NCBI RefSeq assembly: GCF_023701485.1 | Contig: NZ_JAMQBK010000011.1 | Coordinates: forward strand, 1 to 64,000 | Reading direction: 5' to 3' | Source: Aporhodopirellula aestuarii | Lineage (GTDB): Bacteria > Planctomycetota > Planctomycetia > Pirellulales > Pirellulaceae | DNA length: 64,000 nt | Program-made: the position numbers and the translations under genes | The notes under the pieces: generated by a model | Told to the model about the DNA's origin: nothing | Databases searched by the model: none | Seen by the model: only the letters and a program-made list of their open reading frames with translations | Shown: positions 54,984 to 64,000 of the stretch, one piece after another | Layout: each line of letters opens with the position of its first letter | How positions within the stretch are numbered: the stretch's first letter is position 1

Positions 54984-56029
54984 GACAAAAACCTTTTCGA
55001 TAATGAACAAAAGAGATGGGAACCGCGAGGGTCCGTTCAACCGATGCTTAGAGAAGTCGGGTTAGATGAAACGGGAAAAGTGGATTAACCGACCGCGACG
55101 TAATGACCTCCTCAGTACTCGCTTAAGAGGAAGGGGGAGATGCAAGCTGTAAACGTACTTTAACGTTGCCTTACGGCCCACTCAAGTGATAAATATGAAA
55201 TTATTAGTGCGAAAAATTAGCATCTAAGCGCAAGTCGTTTGTTGTCAGTGGTTTAGGTGGGTGTCAAGCTATTTATTATTATCGATTCGTGGCGGTTGAT
55301 GCTCATGGCGGCCCCTTTTTGAGCGAGTTGGGGCTAGCAAACCAAATGCACACGCGTGAACGACGGTCGCTTGGCCCGATTGCACGCCCGTGAAGCGACT
55401 CAGCGGGCGATTTCGAGACGCGGCGGATGTCGTTTGTTGCGAGGGCTCGAAAGTGGGTCGTCGGTCCGTCGACGCTTCATTTCGCCGCAAGTTGCCGGAT
55501 TCGCGTCAGGCCTAGAAAAGCCTCTGGTGGCAAGTCCGGGACACACGTTGAATCAATTGCCCGGCATGACAGGTAATGATTCCATTCTCAGTGGCGCCTT
55601 CCTTGCGAAGAACGCTCGGTCGCCGCAGGCGAAAAGGAGCTGTCGCGTCCACCCAGTTTGAGAGCCAATGTGATTGAATCCACGTCCATGTTAGAAGGGC
55701 ACCGTGCGCGAGATTGACGGTCCAACGCGACATTATCATCGACAATAGCGTGGCCACGAATGGGGTGGGCGCATGGAAGAACCCGACGTGTCGTCGATGA
55801 TACCAGTGGATGCGCCCGAGCCAATTACCATCGACAGCATGAAAACTGGCAGTGTGCGCCGCTCCTCTTTCGAAAAAGTTGGGCCTCGCAAACGCCCAAA
55901 AACGCGTACCTTCTTAGCGGCAGGATGCGAGTCCTCCGGTGTCAGAAATCTTCAAGTTGAGCGTTAAGAAAAACACTAATCAACGGCTCACATCAATAAT
56001 CCCTGGCACCCGTGCTATTAAACTTCCGT
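54984..56029. other. Long gene-free region
   Basis: Over 1 kb with no supported gene. The 54984-55260 part is the upstream region of the DUF1559 gene and is AT-rich near 55185-55230. Short open frames at 55356-55661, 55588-55824 and 55773-55967 have no recognisable motifs and overlap each other. A B-type hairpin unit lies at 55913-55940. Confidence 0.5.
55913..55940 (+). repeat. REP-like hairpin, family B
   Basis: Reads CTTAGCGGCAGGAT, loop GCGA, GTCCTCCGGT. The stem AGGAT/GTCCT differs from the A-family stem ACGGC/GCCGT but pairs just as well, while the flanks TTAGCGG and CCGGT and the GNRA loop are kept. Located about 90 bases past the stop of GH97. Confidence 0.7.
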
Positions 56030-57892
56030 CTACTTAGTAGGCCGTAAAATCATGGCGTGTCCGCCGCCAACGGCCATCTCGGCTGGAATCATGTCGCTGT
56101 GTTTCACTAGTGCCGTCGTAATCTGATAGGCTTCTGGATTCTTCGAACCGTGTGAATCCGGCGCGTCCTGATAGATCGTGGCTTCGTAAGTTTTGTCTGG
56201 ATCGAGGAAGCCCAGCGAGATGTTGAGCGTCTGTGCCGTCTGATCGCTGACCGATCCGACGAACCAAGCGTCACCGCTACGGCGTGCCACGGTGATGTAC
56301 TTTCCAATTTTGGAATGAAGCACTCGCGAGTCGTCCCATGTGGCGGGCATCTGCTTCAGGTACTCAAACAAGTCGGCCTTCTTCAGGTACTCTTCCGGTG
56401 CGTCTGGCAGTGTCACCAGTCCGGTGTAGATGACCAAGTTGCGAGCCACTTCGCTGACCACCGTCGAGATGTAGCTATTCATTTTTCGGGGGCCCTTCTG
56501 ACGCTCGCCCGCATTGATGCTGTTGATCCCAAAGTTCCCGTTGGACATGTCGAGCGGTCCGGTCAACGAGCTAACCATGGCCATTTTGAGGAACGTTTCT
56601 GGCGTGAAGGCACTTCTGCTGTCCTGCTGTCCGTGGCAGTACTCGCGGGTGATCAAATTGGGCATCGTTCTTTCGACGCCTGCCATTGGTACCGGCCCGT
56701 CGTGGAAATTGATTAGCAGTTTGTTTTCGGCAGCGGCATCGATGGCGGCGCGAGTGAATTCGGCCCGATTGCCCATGAAGCCATACTTCATGCCCGTGGC
56801 ACCGAGGTCGGCGTAATGACGGAACAAGGTCGCATCGCCGAAGTCGCCCTTTTTTCGATCGTAGTACAGCATGATCTTGACGCCTTTTTCTTTGGCGTAG
56901 CTCATCACCTTCGCGATATCCACATCCGGTGACACGGTCATCTTCCCGTTCCCAGCTTTCGTAAACCAGAAATCGTCCACGGTGAAGTACTCGATCCCCT
57001 GCTCGGCGCAGAAGTCAATCAAATGCAGGTAGCTACGCGTGTTGATGTCGTAGACGAATTCCCCGTTGTCGTAGCCGTGAATCCTCCAATCCCAAAGCCC
57101 CTTGCCGGGTTGGATCCAGCTCGTGTCGGATAACTTGCAGGGGGCCGCCAGGTTCAGTGCGACCGTATTCAAGGTCAGATCGCCGGCTGTTTCTCCGATC
57201 AAGATCACACGCCAGGCAGTGACCTGTCCGTCGCCAATCGAGACGGCGGAGCTGGACGCTTCGAGCGTGCCGGTCGCCGCGACAAAACGGATACCCATGA
57301 TCTCAAACCCGCTGGCAGAATAGAGATCGGACTCCAAGAAGCCGATATGCAGTCCATCTTTACGCTCTGTCACCAGCGGCACGGCGACTCGGTTTGCTTT
57401 CGCGAGAGTCTTGACTTCTCCGCCGCGCTGACCGGCGTAGTGTGCGGCACTGCCGAGCAGCTTGTACTCGCTGAGGTACGTCATCTTTTTGCCCGCCGAC
57501 TCCTTCGGCAATACAAAGCGGAACCCGACTCCGGTATCGAACACGCGGCACAGCAGTTGGATGGGTGTGCCGTCAGCCGTCAGTGAAAGTGTCAGCTCGC
57601 GATGGTGATCACGGATTGTGCTGAACTGCCCGTAGACCGGTGACCAGCTCGTGTCATTCTCGCGCACTGACTGATCGACAAGTGTCATCTTCGCATCGGG
57701 AAAGATCTCCACTTTGGACGCATCCACAATGGGCGATCCCGCTTTGGACACGGAATAGAACAGCTTACCGTTTTGGACATCGAACGATGCCGAAACCTGT
57801 CCATTCGGTGATTGGACCGCGACCGGCGCCGCCATCAAGCCCGCCGTAATGAACATGTTTAACAACAGGCTCGCAAAAATTGACTTCGTCAT
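56030..57892 (-). CDS. GH97 family glycosidase (secreted)
   Basis: About 620 residues with a signal peptide (MTKSIFASLLLNMFITAGLM). GH97 has a front beta-super-sandwich, a TIM barrel and a C-terminal sandwich. Landmarks: QNGKLFYSVSKAGSPIVDAS, TGVGFRFVLP, GIEYFTVDDFWF, GVKIMLYYDRK, GMKYGFMGN, LLINFHDGPVPMAGVERTMP and NLITREYCHGQQ. Retaining GH97 alpha-galactosidases have an Asp nucleophile in the strand that here reads KYGFMG, so that residue is a Gly; an inverting mechanism is more likely. Start at 57892 follows the propeller stop by one base (TAA-C-ATG), so it is last in a five-gene operon. Confidence 0.88.
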   Translation of the reverse strand: MTKSIFASLLLNMFITAGLMAAPVAVQSPNGQVSASFDVQNGKLFYSVSKAGSPIVDASKVEIFPDAKMTLVDQSVRENDTSWSPVYGQFSTIRDHHRELTLSLTADGTPIQLLCRVFDTGVGFRFVLPKESAGKKMTYLSEYKLLGSAAHYAGQRGGEVKTLAKANRVAVPLVTERKDGLHIGFLESDLYSASGFEIMGIRFVAATGTLEASSSAVSIGDGQVTAWRVILIGETAGDLTLNTVALNLAAPCKLSDTSWIQPGKGLWDWRIHGYDNGEFVYDINTRSYLHLIDFCAEQGIEYFTVDDFWFTKAGNGKMTVSPDVDIAKVMSYAKEKGVKIMLYYDRKKGDFGDATLFRHYADLGATGMKYGFMGNRAEFTRAAIDAAAENKLLINFHDGPVPMAGVERTMPNLITREYCHGQQDSRSAFTPETFLKMAMVSSLTGPLDMSNGNFGINSINAGERQKGPRKMNSYISTVVSEVARNLVIYTGLVTLPDAPEEYLKKADLFEYLKQMPATWDDSRVLHSKIGKYITVARRSGDAWFVGSVSDQTAQTLNISLGFLDPDKTYEATIYQDAPDSHGSKNPEAYQITTALVKHSDMIPAEMAVGGGHAMILRPTK

Positions 57893-57893
57893 G

Positions 57894-58853
57894 TTATTTC
57901 CCTCTCTGGAGATCGAACCTGTGAATGAACGGCACTTTCCCTTTTGCTTTTCCGATCTCGACACCCCAGGTTGGGATGTCGCCGGTGCCGCTTTCCGTGA
58001 AAGCTTCGGGGCGGAATGCTCCGCCAGCCCACGGGCCGTTTTTCACATCGTGAATTTTTGAAAAATGAACGCCGTCTTCGGCGTACTGAACTGTGTTGAT
58101 GATGTCTTTGGGCCCAGTCGTGCCGATCATCGCTGCGACTCCATTGCCGTGCGGCCAAACCAAGACTTCGTGATTGCCCGGGATCACTGGGGTCGCCTCG
58201 TGCTTCACGTAAGGGCCTTGCGGATGCTGGGCGATCGCTAGCCCCATTTGGGTTTGTCGTGCATTTTTGCCCAACTGCCGGCCTTTGTAGTAGAACCAAT
58301 ATTCTCCATCGCGAACGATCAAGCAGGCGTCATCCACCAAGTGGCTGTCAAAGTCGTTCGGGTTGTCGCTGTTCGTCAGTGCCGGGTTGCTCGTAAGTCG
58401 CTCCCACGGACCATCGGGCGAGTCCGATACCGCGATACCGATTTTCGAGTCGGGCTTCACCTTTGGGTTTTTCGAGATCCCTGTATAGAACAACCAGAAC
58501 TTGCCCTCAGCGACCAGAATGTTCGGTGTGAAGACACTGGCCTCATCCCAGGCACCCGCGACGGGGCTCTTGTCGAGAGCCATCCCTTTTTCCGTCCAGT
58601 CGTGACCGTCCGAGGACGTTGCGTACCAGACCGTCGCGTTGTATCCACTCGACTGTGGGCCTTTGGAATACCAAACGTAGTACAGATCCCCGACTTTGAT
58701 GATGTCGCTCGGGTCTCGACGCATCACGCCGTGCTCTGCACCGATGCCCTGGAGTGCAGTGTGCGAAACAGAGAGCGTTGGCACACCCGCTTGAGCCACC
58801 ACAGCGGCAAAAAGGGGCAGGCATGCTATCAACAAGGATCTGAATGCGTTCAT
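57894..58853 (-). CDS. Secreted GH117/GH43-like beta-propeller glycosidase 2
   Basis: 319 residues with a signal peptide (MNAFRSLLIACLPLFAAVVA). MRRDPSDIIKVGDLYYVWYS, GAWDEASVFTPNILVAEGKF, SHLVDDACLIVRDGEYWFYY and VIPGNHEVLVWPHGNGVAAM match the paralogue at 29838-30797 almost residue for residue. It probably removes a terminal sugar such as anhydro-galactose, galactose or a uronate from algal oligosaccharides; the family link is by fold and the exact sugar is not known. It lies 12 bases after fucosidase 3 and one base before GH97, within one operon. Confidence 0.83.
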   Translation of the reverse strand: MNAFRSLLIACLPLFAAVVAQAGVPTLSVSHTALQGIGAEHGVMRRDPSDIIKVGDLYYVWYSKGPQSSGYNATVWYATSSDGHDWTEKGMALDKSPVAGAWDEASVFTPNILVAEGKFWLFYTGISKNPKVKPDSKIGIAVSDSPDGPWERLTSNPALTNSDNPNDFDSHLVDDACLIVRDGEYWFYYKGRQLGKNARQTQMGLAIAQHPQGPYVKHEATPVIPGNHEVLVWPHGNGVAAMIGTTGPKDIINTVQYAEDGVHFSKIHDVKNGPWAGGAFRPEAFTESGTGDIPTWGVEIGKAKGKVPFIHRFDLQRGK

Positions 58854-58865
58854 GTCTACGTCGAG

Positions 58866-60299
58866 TTAATCTTGCGGGTATGTCAGCTTGACCACGGTGT
58901 CGTATTTGTCCAGCGGTTCGTCGGCGAGCATCAATTTCAGGTTGTCGCCATCTTGTGCAAAGTCGACCTTTTGACCATTGGTTAGGTAGACAGCGGAGGT
59001 TACCGCAGACGTCAGTCCATTAACAGTGATAGAGCCCGATTCGGGCCAATCTAGGATATGGAGGTAAAGTGTTTGCCCGTCTTTACTGGCGGAAATGTCG
59101 CCCCACTGTGGTCTCGCGTCCAAAGGATTTCGGACGCTTGAGTAGATGGATTCGCCGTTGATTTTGAGCCAGTCACCGATCACGCCGTAAAGCCGAACGG
59201 CCTCAGGATCGAGGCGCCCGTTGCCCATCGGGCCGTTGTTGATCAGGGCATTGCCGCCTGCACAGACTGTGTGCACAAAACGATGGAGCATTTCCTCTTC
59301 GCTGTGGTAATAACAATTTCCCTTCGTTTTGTAGCCGAACGAGGAACTGACACTGTCAGGCGATTCGACGTAGAGCGGCAGTTTCGTGGTGGGGACTTCT
59401 TTATCGCCGATCGACACGTAGTCGTAGAGCGGAAGGTATTGCTGCTCAATTTTCGCTTTTCCGCTATGGATCAGCCGGGAATTGATCAGGCAGTCGGGCC
59501 GATATTTTCGAACCATGTCGCTGAACAGTTTCGCGCGTTCAAAATTGATCCCGACCGGAGTGTCAAACCAGATCAGATCGAGTTCATAGTTCTTCACCAA
59601 TTCCTCGACCTGGGGAAGACTCTTTTTCTGAATGTAGCGATCCATGTCTTGATCGAAGTCGGCTGGCAGATCGGGATGGATGTCTCGCAGTGTGGCCCGT
59701 TGATTCAGGTAGGGAGCGTCCGGTTCATCCCAGTCCTGTGCATGAGAATAATACACACCGAATTTGAGGCCATGGCGATGACACGCTTCACTGAGTTCTT
59801 TGATGATATCCCGTTTGAACGGTGTGTAATCAACGATATTGTAATTGCTCACCATGGACTGAAAGAGTGCAAAACCATCGTGGTGCTTTGATGTGATCAC
59901 GACATAGCGGATTCCAGAATCTGCAAACGTTTTTGCCCACTGGTCGGCATCAAATTCCGCCGGGTTAAATTGGGCGGCGACTTGGTGATACTCTTTTGCC
60001 GGGATCTTGGCTGAAATTTGGATCCACTCCGAGTAACGAAAATCGGAGCCACGGCCCTGGTATTCTCCTTCCAGGGATGAGTAGACGCCAAAGTGAATGA
60101 AGGCGCCGAATTTCGCGTCACGAAACCACTTCTCTTGCCGCGCTAGTGAATCAGCCGTTTGCTGTAGCGAATCGTCAAAGCGGTATTCAAAACGATGTTT
60201 CGGATTCGCTTTTCGTTGGGCTCGCTTCGCAGGTTCCTGTGCGTGCAATGGAAATAAGCCGCCCGCCATGACGACTAATGTCAGTATGAAGGATCTCAT
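58866..60299 (-). CDS. GH29 alpha-L-fucosidase 3 (secreted)
   Basis: 477 residues, signal peptide 1-20 (MRSFILTLVVMAGGLFPLHA). Barrel motifs: WFRDAKFGAFIHFGVYSSLE, VVITSKHHDGFALF (133-146), FGVYYSHAQDWDEPDAPY and LDLIWFDTPVG with Asp246 as expected nucleophile; NALINNGPMGNGRLDPEA ends the barrel. The HFGVY in place of HWG and the basic leader (KRAQRKANPKHRFEYR) are small departures from its neighbours. Sits 67 bases after fucosidase 4 and 12 bases before the propeller, in the operon that starts with the sulfatase at 63719. Confidence 0.93.
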   Translation of the reverse strand: MRSFILTLVVMAGGLFPLHAQEPAKRAQRKANPKHRFEYRFDDSLQQTADSLARQEKWFRDAKFGAFIHFGVYSSLEGEYQGRGSDFRYSEWIQISAKIPAKEYHQVAAQFNPAEFDADQWAKTFADSGIRYVVITSKHHDGFALFQSMVSNYNIVDYTPFKRDIIKELSEACHRHGLKFGVYYSHAQDWDEPDAPYLNQRATLRDIHPDLPADFDQDMDRYIQKKSLPQVEELVKNYELDLIWFDTPVGINFERAKLFSDMVRKYRPDCLINSRLIHSGKAKIEQQYLPLYDYVSIGDKEVPTTKLPLYVESPDSVSSSFGYKTKGNCYYHSEEEMLHRFVHTVCAGGNALINNGPMGNGRLDPEAVRLYGVIGDWLKINGESIYSSVRNPLDARPQWGDISASKDGQTLYLHILDWPESGSITVNGLTSAVTSAVYLTNGQKVDFAQDGDNLKLMLADEPLDKYDTVVKLTYPQD

Positions 60300-60366
60300 T
60301 GGTTTCGCCTTAAGTAGGGGTATCGAAATCTGAAGTTGTTTTAAGGAAGGAACAAACGTGTCGCCA

Positions 60367-62220
60367 CTATCGGGCCGGTGTCAGAATCACTTCTCTTAGA
60401 AGCATCAGGCCCTGATCCCATTCGACTGCTTGAGGGTCAATTTCCAACGCTTTCACCATGAGCGTGTAACGACCGGGCGTTTCAAACTGAACTTCCCCAA
60501 GGCTCTCGACTTTGAAGGCAGCTTTGAACGGAGAAAGTCGACCTCTCTTAGTCACGCCCGCAGTGACATCATGCTCGAAAGTTTGTCCGGCAATTTTCAC
60601 GGCGAATTTTCCGCTGTCCATCCAGCTCGAATAGTTGATTTTGATCTCATAGCTGCCTGGTTCGTCGACGACAATTTCCCACTGAGCCCAATCGGAAGGA
60701 TTCGTCCAGCCTTTTAAGTTTTCACGCTGGCCGCCCGCGCCGGCGCCAAGCGAGAAATGCAGGTCGTCACCGTTGATTTCAGCAAAGGCAGAGGACAAAA
60801 AGTAGTCACCTACGCTCACGTCGGCATTGCCTTGCTGTGGGCGGAGGGGTCGGCTCAAGGGGCGAATTGGGTTGTCGACTACAGGCGGACGCTTCAACTC
60901 AACCTTGATCACGCTCATCAAAGGATCGACCGGCTTACGCGGGACGGACACCACGACATCACTACCGGACTGAGTAAACTTCAACGGAGCTGCGTCTGAG
61001 TCTCCGAGGAAGGTGATTTGATGGATGCCTGCATCAGGCTGGCCTTCGTTTAAGCCAGGGATGACGAGCCGGCCATCTTTTGGCCACTGCGCGATCTGGT
61101 AATACAGTGTGTTGTTTCGACGGGTGCACGTGCCCCATTCCAGCAAATAGTGGGGGCCACGCTCGACGCCATAAATTGACTCACCATACTTCCGAAGCCA
61201 ATCGCCGAGTGGTTTGAGCTTTGCGACACTCACGGGAGGCAGCTCACCTTCGGGAGTCGGCCCCATGTTCATCAACAAATTGCCACCACGGGACACTGTA
61301 TCGACCAGGTTGAGCAACGCCCACTCCATGGATTGTGAAGTATCTTTGCCTTTCCAGAACCAGCCGCCGTCAAATCGCTGGCAGCTTTCCCACAACCGAT
61401 GATTGATGTTGTCACCAATGTAGGGCGTGAAATTTTCGCAAGAGCCGTAGTCACCATCACCCAAACGGCGCTGCCCGATACGATCGACCAACAGGATGTC
61501 AGGTTGTAGCTTGCGCACATGATCGCGGTATTCTGAGGCGCGTTCGTGGCTCCAGGTATTTACCCATTCGCCGTCCATCCACAAGGTAACGATCGGGCCG
61601 TAATTGGTGAGCAACTCGGTGGTTTGATCGAGCATGTATTGGTGGTAGTTCGCATACTTCGGGCTTCCGAGGTTCGCCGTGTAGTCGGGATGCTTGATGT
61701 CCCAAACGGAGTAATAAAACCCGAGCAACATGTCGTGTTTGGAACAAGCATCGGCCAGCTCTTTCATCGGGTCGCGGCCAAACGGCGTCGCGTCGATGAT
61801 GTCATGTTGGGTGTACTGCGAATCAAACATGCAAAACCCGGAATGGTGCTTGGTCGTGATCACGATGTATCGGAAGCCAAGCTTTTTGGCAGTGAGCACC
61901 CAATCCTCAGCGTCAAATTTTACCGGATTGAAATTGCTCAATACTTCGTCGCTAATCACTGATTCTCCACCGGCCTTTTGCGGTCCCCAATGAAGGAAGA
62001 GCCCGAATTTCGCGTCTTTCCATCTCTGAACGCGTTTTGTTCGGTCCGCTTCTGACTCACCGGGAAACCCTGCCACAACAGGATCGCCCGACATGAACTG
62101 AGCGAACCATGGACGGTCCGACTTCGCTCGCGCACGAGACTCCATTGGATCCGGTTGAGCCAGGGCAATGGTTGGCAAGCCGAGAGTCGCCAACAAAGCA
62201 AGTGACCAAATTCGGTACAT
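60367..62220 (-). CDS. GH29 alpha-L-fucosidase 4 with C-terminal extension (secreted)
   Basis: About 617 residues, longer than the usual 450-500. Signal peptide 1-21 (MYRIWSLALLATLGLPTIAL). Barrel: RWKDAKFGLFLHWGPQKAGG, VITTKHHSGFCMF, LGFYYSVWDIKHPDY and GPIVTLWMDGEW with Asp216 as nucleophile; NLLMNMGPTPEGELPP ends it. After the usual beta-sandwich, residues from about 480 form an additional domain (VGDYFLSSAFAEINGDDLHF ... WEIVVDEPGSYEIKINYSSW) that looks like a carbohydrate-binding or FTP-like sandwich. The ATG at 62220 is used; an ATG at 62274 adds 18 residues. The His-His-Ser-Gly in place of HHDG is a noticeable change. Confidence 0.9.
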   Translation of the reverse strand: MYRIWSLALLATLGLPTIALAQPDPMESRARAKSDRPWFAQFMSGDPVVAGFPGESEADRTKRVQRWKDAKFGLFLHWGPQKAGGESVISDEVLSNFNPVKFDAEDWVLTAKKLGFRYIVITTKHHSGFCMFDSQYTQHDIIDATPFGRDPMKELADACSKHDMLLGFYYSVWDIKHPDYTANLGSPKYANYHQYMLDQTTELLTNYGPIVTLWMDGEWVNTWSHERASEYRDHVRKLQPDILLVDRIGQRRLGDGDYGSCENFTPYIGDNINHRLWESCQRFDGGWFWKGKDTSQSMEWALLNLVDTVSRGGNLLMNMGPTPEGELPPVSVAKLKPLGDWLRKYGESIYGVERGPHYLLEWGTCTRRNNTLYYQIAQWPKDGRLVIPGLNEGQPDAGIHQITFLGDSDAAPLKFTQSGSDVVVSVPRKPVDPLMSVIKVELKRPPVVDNPIRPLSRPLRPQQGNADVSVGDYFLSSAFAEINGDDLHFSLGAGAGGQRENLKGWTNPSDWAQWEIVVDEPGSYEIKINYSSWMDSGKFAVKIAGQTFEHDVTAGVTKRGRLSPFKAAFKVESLGEVQFETPGRYTLMVKALEIDPQAVEWDQGLMLLREVILTPAR

Positions 62221-62279
62221 CGGTCGGTGTGGGGTAAAGGCTCGCGGGGACAAATCTCTTCTTTGACTTGCCATGAACG

Positions 62280-63719
62280 TTATTTGCTTGATCGGGGTTT
62301 GATGAAATTGGGGGAATTCAAATTGCCAGGGTACGCATTGGCAGGCCGGTCGCTTCCGGAACTGTTCCAATCTCCTAGTTCACGGCGAGTTTTCGTTGCC
62401 TGGTTCTGCAACGCTGCGGTTTGCTCTGGATGAGATAGCGACACATCACGTTTTTCCGAAATGTCGTCGGACAGATTGTTCAACACGATGTGGTCCAGGT
62501 TTCGATATTCGCCTTTGTTCCGGGCCCAGTGGACGAGATTCGCAGGCTCACGCGGCAGGTGTAGTTTCCACGAACCACTGCGAACCGCTTCAAGCGTTAG
62601 GCCATTGTAGTAAGCGAAGTCGGTTCGAGGGCTTTCGTCGACTTCGCCGCTCAGCAACGGCGTTGGGTCAAAGCCGTCATATTTTCGATCGGTAGGCAAT
62701 GCGGCACCACTGACCGTAGCAATCGTGGGCAGGAGATCCAGTGACGACACCATCTCGTCACTCACCCGTCCCGCAGGGACTCGGCCCGGCCAACGGATCA
62801 TTGCCGGCACGCGGTGACCGCCTTCCTTGGTGCTGTATTTCCCTTCCGATAAAGGTCCCGCCGAACCGGCAGGCAGCCAGGGACCGTTGTCGGATGCAAA
62901 GATTAGAAGCGTGTCTTTTTCAATATCGAGTTCCTTCAACATCGACATCACGAGCCCAATGTGATGATCCAGTTCACGTACCATTGCAGGCAAGGCTTTG
63001 GGATTCATCCTGCCTTTGTGTTTCTGAACGGAGGCCCATTCTTCAGGCGTGCAAAACTCCTTGTTAGGCGACCAGGGCCCATGCACCAGATAGTGTGCGA
63101 GATAAATGAAGAAAGGCTTCTGCTGCGCATGTTGCTGCTTCACGAAATCGATGGTCGCGTCGGTCAGTTTCTGATGCGCCGCGGCGAAACGGACCATGCC
63201 TTGCGGCTGCTCGTTGTGCAGCCAAATATTGGGTTTGCCGACCGGAAAGTTGTAATGGCTACCCACATACTCATCAAAGCCTTGCTGGCGGGGGCCATAG
63301 GGTTCGAGTTCGCCCAAGTGCCATTTGCCGAAAGCGGCAGTTGCGTAGCCAAGTGGCTGCAGCAACTCGGCGATTGTGATTTCGCTGAGCGGTAAGCCCA
63401 CGTGCTCGTTCCAATCAGGATCTCTGCCGCCATTGGGGCAAACGGGCAGGCCGTTGCGTTGAGGATAACGACCGGTGAGCAGCGCCGCTCGGCTGGGAGA
63501 ACAAACATTGCTCGCCGAAAGATAGTTTGTAAAACGTATCCCCTCGGCGGCCAGCTGGTCGATGTTCGGCGTCTGGGTTTCGGAGCCATAGCAGCCCAAG
63601 TCGCCGTAGCCCAAGTCGTCGGTGAGGATGATGATGACATTCGGCTTGGTGGCTGAAGCGGCAGGCACGAGGGTTGTCCCCAGGCAGATGCACGCAAACA
63701 AGCAGATGATTCGATTCAC
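62280..63719 (-). CDS. Secreted S1 sulfatase (C-S-P-S-R type)
   Basis: About 479 residues. The GTG at 63719 is chosen because AAAGAGA lies just upstream and it starts a signal peptide (MNRIICLFACICLGTTLVPA); a TTG at 63770 is further up. Motifs: KPNVIIILTDDLGYGDLGCY, Cys73 in C-S-P-S-R, AFGKWHLGELEPYG, YLAHYLVHGPWSP, FASDNGPWLP and GGHRVPAMIRWPG. The YYNGLTLEAVRSGSWKLHLP segment is shared with the sulfatase at 15655. First gene of the operon with fucosidases 4 and 3, the propeller and GH97. Confidence 0.92.
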   Translation of the reverse strand: MNRIICLFACICLGTTLVPAASATKPNVIIILTDDLGYGDLGCYGSETQTPNIDQLAAEGIRFTNYLSASNVCSPSRAALLTGRYPQRNGLPVCPNGGRDPDWNEHVGLPLSEITIAELLQPLGYATAAFGKWHLGELEPYGPRQQGFDEYVGSHYNFPVGKPNIWLHNEQPQGMVRFAAAHQKLTDATIDFVKQQHAQQKPFFIYLAHYLVHGPWSPNKEFCTPEEWASVQKHKGRMNPKALPAMVRELDHHIGLVMSMLKELDIEKDTLLIFASDNGPWLPAGSAGPLSEGKYSTKEGGHRVPAMIRWPGRVPAGRVSDEMVSSLDLLPTIATVSGAALPTDRKYDGFDPTPLLSGEVDESPRTDFAYYNGLTLEAVRSGSWKLHLPREPANLVHWARNKGEYRNLDHIVLNNLSDDISEKRDVSLSHPEQTAALQNQATKTRRELGDWNSSGSDRPANAYPGNLNSPNFIKPRSSK

Positions 63720-64000
63720 GAATTCTCTTTCATAGACTGATTGGATCAAATCCAGTTGCGGGGTACGCAAGCGGTTCGCATTTCCTGTCGACGTTTGGGG
63801 AGCGAGAACTCCAGAGAGCGAAACGCCCGTTCAAAAGACCCCACCACTTCACCGGAGATCGTTGAAACTAAAACCAGGGTTCGGTTGTAAGAGCGTGCCA
63901 AATGCCCTCATGCCGGTTGAGTTGTCAGCTTCCAAAGAAAAAAAGACGTCCAAGCGGCTCGTTGATATCAGAAGTGAAAATGCAGAGCCGTGTAGCACCG
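63720..64000. other. Upstream region of the last operon
   Basis: Should contain the promoter of the five-gene minus-strand operon. I see no clear -10/-35 pair, repeat or gene in it; the window ends here. Confidence 0.35.

Overview
The window looks like chromosome of a marine planctomycete of the Rhodopirellula/Pirellulales type. The grounds are many secreted S1 sulfatases, a DUF1559 pseudopilin-like protein, Tat-exported GH116 proteins, weak or absent Shine-Dalgarno sites, moderately high GC and many REP-like intergenic palindromes. The assignment comes from gene content only; no rRNA or tRNA gene was found.

Most of the window is one large locus for breaking down sulfated, fucose-rich polysaccharide (fucoidan-like). 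It holds seven formylglycine-type sulfatases, four GH29 fucosidases, one GH95 fucosidase, two GH116 enzymes, one GH97, three five-bladed beta-propeller glycosidases (GH43/GH117 type), a secreted beta-helix protein and a two-part esterase. Layout: 0.5-6.5 kb, sulfatase/propeller/sulfatase operon plus a further sulfatase; 7.3-17 kb, a zinc alcohol dehydrogenase, two GH29, two sulfatases and an exported histidine phosphatase; 17.6-20.4 kb, a plus-strand hybrid histidine kinase with an ethylene-receptor-like sensor; 20.5-30.8 kb, GH116, beta-helix, GH116, propeller; 31-32.2 kb, a REP-associated transposase inside its own repeats; 32.2-36.3 kb, GH95 and a sulfatase; 36.7-41.5 kb, a TIM-barrel isomerase and hydroxyacid dehydrogenase divergent from a LacI regulator, then the esterase.

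From 41.6 to 53.6 kb the theme changes to uronic acids. A minus-strand set (GH88, Gfo/Idh/MocA oxidoreductase, SDR) faces a plus-strand set (phosphomannose isomerase, sodium/solute symporter, SDR, heparinase II/III-like lyase) whose last three genes overlap stop-to-start. A PL6 lyase next to it carries a one-base frameshift. After the pseudopilin gene and a clear terminator, 56-63.7 kb holds a compact five-gene operon: sulfatase, GH29, GH29, propeller, GH97.

Two proteins stand out. The alcohol dehydrogenase begins with a short amphipathic helix and linker that look like a microcompartment encapsulation peptide, which fits a locus that releases L-fucose because planctomycetes are known to use microcompartments for fucose and rhamnose breakdown. 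The hybrid kinase keeps the copper-ligand and other key residues of plant and cyanobacterial ethylene receptors. The intergenic DNA is also unusual: a hairpin family with covarying stems and GNRA-type loops, a family with GTT triloops around the transposase, a MITE-like element in four copies and a smaller CTGGCGAGTCCCA family.
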